Shown in pieces: positions 62,901-64,000 of a stretch of DNA of 64,000 bases. The notes below the pieces were generated by a model. The model was not told the origin of the DNA and did not search any database. It saw nothing but the letters and a program-made list of their open reading frames with translations. Within the stretch, counting starts at the first letter, position 1; the number at the start of each line of letters is the position of its first letter. The translations under genes were made by a program, and so were the position numbers. The stretch is from Rubrivivax sp. (GTDB lineage Bacteria; Pseudomonadota; Gammaproteobacteria; Burkholderiales; Burkholderiaceae_C), in NCBI GenBank assembly GCA_016719535.1, contig JADJYX010000043.1:186001-250000 (forward strand), given 5' to 3'.

Positions 62901-63635
62901 CAGCAGCAGGCGCCGGCCATCGGCGTGCACCGGGTACAGCACCGAGCGGCACCAGCGTTCGGCGCCGCCGGCATGCAGCAGCCGGCGTTCCATCAGCGTG
63001 GCCACGCTGCCGGGGCGCGGCGCGTCGCCCAACGCACGACGTGCGGCGACGAACAGGTCCTGCTCGTCGGGCGGCGACAGCTCGGCGACGTCATGCCCCA
63101 GCAGCGTCGTGCGCGCGTGGCCGCTGAAGGCGAGGAAGGCATCGTTGACATCGACGATGCGCTGCGCCTCGTCGTGCAGCAGCGCCGGAAACGGCGCCGA
63201 CCACAGCATGCGCAGCAGTTCGGCATGGGCGGCGGGGGCGGCATGGGCGGCGCTGGCCGGCTGGGCGGGCGCGGCCTCGCTCAGGCGCGTGGCCAGCGGT
63301 GGCGCCAGCACCTGCACGCGCAGCAGCCGCAGCGTGCCCTGGCTCCACTGGATGGCGCGCAGCACGCCCGCATCGCCGGCCTCGAGCAAGGCTTCGGTGC
63401 GCGCACGGCCCTGCAGCGCAAACCAGTGCACCAGATCCGCACCCAGCGGTGCCAGCACGGCATCGGCCCTCTGGCCCGGCTGCAGCGCCAGCAGGCGGCG
63501 CGCCGCGGCGTTGCCGCCGCGCAGCAGCGGCGCCGCCGGCGCGCCGGCGGCGTCGAACCACAGCAGCGGGTCGGTCAGTTCGTCCAGCAGCTCGGCCGGA
63601 ACGGTCTCGGCAGCGTGCGCTTCGGACCGGGTCAC
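59952..63635 (-). CDS. Soluble multi-PAS HisKA_2 histidine kinase
   Basis: A 1227-residue kinase without evident membrane segments. About eight consecutive PAS domains fill residues 10-1010 (recognisable by GIVYMRGRRIERANQAM-, VGIVTVGDGGIEWMNRSA- and APLAIALFDARSLRVL-type repeats). A HisKA_2 dimerisation domain follows, with H1027/H1028 in REVHHRIKNNLQGVAGLL, and an HWE-like ATPase domain (LNELLTNAVKHG, SGLGLARALLPR). HisKA_2 kinases usually pair with ANTAR regulators, as here. PAS 4 is interrupted by a Gly run (GGGGGGG near residue 415). Several PAS domains could sense redox state, small ligands or flavins; the ligands are unknown. Start ATG 63635. Confidence 0.9.
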   Translation of the reverse strand: MTRSEAHAAETVPAELLDELTDPLLWFDAAGAPAAPLLRGGNAAARRLLALQPGQRADAVLAPLGADLVHWFALQGRARTEALLEAGDAGVLRAIQWSQGTLRLLRVQVLAPPLATRLSEAAPAQPASAAHAAPAAHAELLRMLWSAPFPALLHDEAQRIVDVNDAFLAFSGHARTTLLGHDVAELSPPDEQDLFVAARRALGDAPRPGSVATLMERRLLHAGGAERWCRSVLYPVHADGRRLLLELLQDSTAEHVARAQAERSLNELAQWFDLSPVGMLVFDHGGLIVRSNPAFELLVERVPVLLSEADRDLQDLLAWRDGTPLPELVPGAAPIERQASVRLGDGRLRRLGARLSSFATRSGERRYMAVVEDRSAEEERDLAQLEMGALMHTASVGVATYDPARGWLAPLRRGGGGGGGSAPAAAGSGLLGIGRELVEPTSLPEYERLQRALRRGERVEVRFAVRHPELGQRWLLTRVEPGVLGSDRPTTSVVTLDVTEQEQAQRRNEQLLRELSTILDGSTAGIAYLRGSMLVRCNRRFERMLGLPPGAAAGASFEGLFADLPDAAPVVQRASLALAVGQPFEAELPGREDLAGPVWFTLSLRRAEDSQGVPEAVAVLTDISRLKSQQADLERVGRERELMFSLSDVGIVYMRGRRIERANQAMATLTGYAAPELTALDGSELHADARECVEFETELARALRQQGRFSAERRLRRRDGSLLWVQVAARPVDAGDPEAGVICSYVDVDERYRARESLAGQAERTRALLDSVLVGIVTVGDGGIEWMNRSARRMFGGELADFVGEAIHIVATPEPDHPLRRVDYLQRLADGQAETFECRLKARDGREFWVVGNAVVTSRGGSAGRQLTFALLDIERRRRAEVSIAQAQASLQRMIETAPLAIALFDARSLRVLQLNQMAGTFFGQPLDRITGRTPDECLGPGKATALTEWLTRSSGEAAAQHHEWRDDGDPGGARVWDVRVVAVDPGAEAAPQLLLVASDVTEQRAAEQARLQAAIAQREVLVREVHHRIKNNLQGVAGLLQQHAERHPGVGPMLTEAVSQVQAIAQVYGLQVGSGGPLRVAHVLQAIAGSVQRTFGRSIQVVTSDEAAHWLMPEAESIPIALTLNELLTNAVKHGSGDSLRCEAGVDGDGVRVAIANRGRLPPGFDLARFPGSLSGLGLARALLPRRSATLTLEQQGDEVVALVRLRAPSVQRDPGPLPPAPLAAQ

Positions 63636-63645
63636 GCTTTCGGCA

Positions 63646-64000
63646 TCACTCGAGCTGCGCCGCCGAGGCCAGCGCCGCCAGCAGCGCGCGGTTGATCTCG
63701 GCCGGCGCGAGGAACAGCCGCTCGGCGCACTCGCGCACGTCGATCACCGACTCCTGCTCGATGGCCTGCACCAGGTCGAGGTAGGGCAGGAAAGGCCCTT
63801 CCTCACCCAGCAGCGCCTGGCGCACCCGGTCGGCCACCGGCACCGATCGCAGCAGGTCGGCAAAAGGCTGGCCCAGCAGCCGGTCGAGCAGCGAGAAGAC
63901 GCCGCAGATGAAGAGCTCGCCGCGCAGTTCGGCGTCGCCGCTTTCCTTGACCAGCTCTTCCATGATGAGCCCGCGGCGCACGGCCGCGAACATCACCGGC
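63646..64000 (-). CDS. EAL/HDOD-domain protein (3' part only)
   Basis: The last 118 residues of a protein whose start lies right of the window. The sequence (RRGLIMEELVKESGDAELRGELFICGVFSLLDRLLGQPF, then LPYLDLVQAIEQES) fits the C-terminal HDOD domain of the YuxH-type EAL-HDOD proteins, which carry an EAL c-di-GMP phosphodiesterase-like domain before it. It lies 10 bases upstream of the multi-PAS kinase gene, so it is probably the promoter-proximal gene of that operon. Activity cannot be judged from this fragment. Confidence 0.8.
   Translation of the reverse strand, partial: PVMFAAVRRGLIMEELVKESGDAELRGELFICGVFSLLDRLLGQPFADLLRSVPVADRVRQALLGEEGPFLPYLDLVQAIEQESVIDVRECAERLFLAPAEINRALLAALASAAQLE

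Overview
The window is about 64 kb of very GC-rich bacterial chromosome. Gene content and order point to a betaproteobacterium of the order Burkholderiales (Leptothrix/Rubrivivax/Ideonella-type relatives). Signs of this are a trxB / Crp-like / ftsK-lolA-rarA block, yajQ beside murB, orphan tripartite-tricarboxylate (Bug-type) binding proteins, liv transport genes, stearoyl-CoA-type desaturases, and many c-di-GMP proteins. Genes are packed tightly: no gene-free stretch exceeds about 260 bases, and many neighbours overlap by 1 to 4 bases (ATGA, GTGA or TGATG junctions). I see no rRNA, CRISPR array, insertion sequence, prophage or integrase.

Left region, 1-8065 (minus strand): a sugar-acid catabolic operon. 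A GntR/FadR regulator is followed by an L-idonate-dehydrogenase-like enzyme, a complete TRAP transporter (binding protein, small and large permease), an enolase-superfamily sugar-acid dehydratase, a DHRS6-like dehydrogenase, a fumarylacetoacetase-family hydrolase and the start of a UxaA-type dehydratase. Together they could import a sugar acid, dehydrate it, oxidise it to a diketo acid and cleave it to pyruvate plus a small hydroxy acid. An extraordinary G-tract (runs of 12, 39 and 18 G) separates the binding-protein and small-permease genes.

Middle region, 8263-49474: mainly housekeeping genes mixed with a few oddities. A small exported sulfite-oxidase-fold protein without the molybdenum cysteine is coupled to a hybrid histidine kinase. 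Then come murB, yajQ, two paired acyl-CoA dehydrogenases, a P1 peptidase, a decayed lipase, rsuA, ribF, a MipA-like porin, ileS, lspA, tusA, a Nudix gene, cysM, tRNA-Leu(CAA), a rhomboid protease and an apparently inactive trypsin-like protein. They are followed by a flavin/iron-sulfur reductase, a frameshifted Bug-type binding protein, livHMGF, rarA, lolA, ftsK, a Crp/Fnr regulator, trxB, rpmB-rpmG with a clear terminator, a fatty-acid desaturase, an rsmB-like methylase gene, purN, trpS, an esterase, a DUF3717-DUF1289 fusion, a MATE exporter and a CHAP-like protein.

Right region, 49526-64000: almost entirely signal transduction. A Spy/CpxP-like periplasmic protein, an OmpR-type regulator and a sensor kinase form a CpxPRA-like operon with Met/His-rich segments; the kinase gene carries a one-base insertion near its 3' end. 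Next are a diguanylate cyclase, a REC-PAS-GGDEF-EAL protein, a stand-alone HPt protein, a phytochrome-type kinase, an ANTAR (RNA-binding) response regulator beside a soluble HisKA_2 kinase with about eight PAS domains, and the end of an EAL/HDOD protein. This block probably links phosphorelay, c-di-GMP turnover and transcription antitermination.
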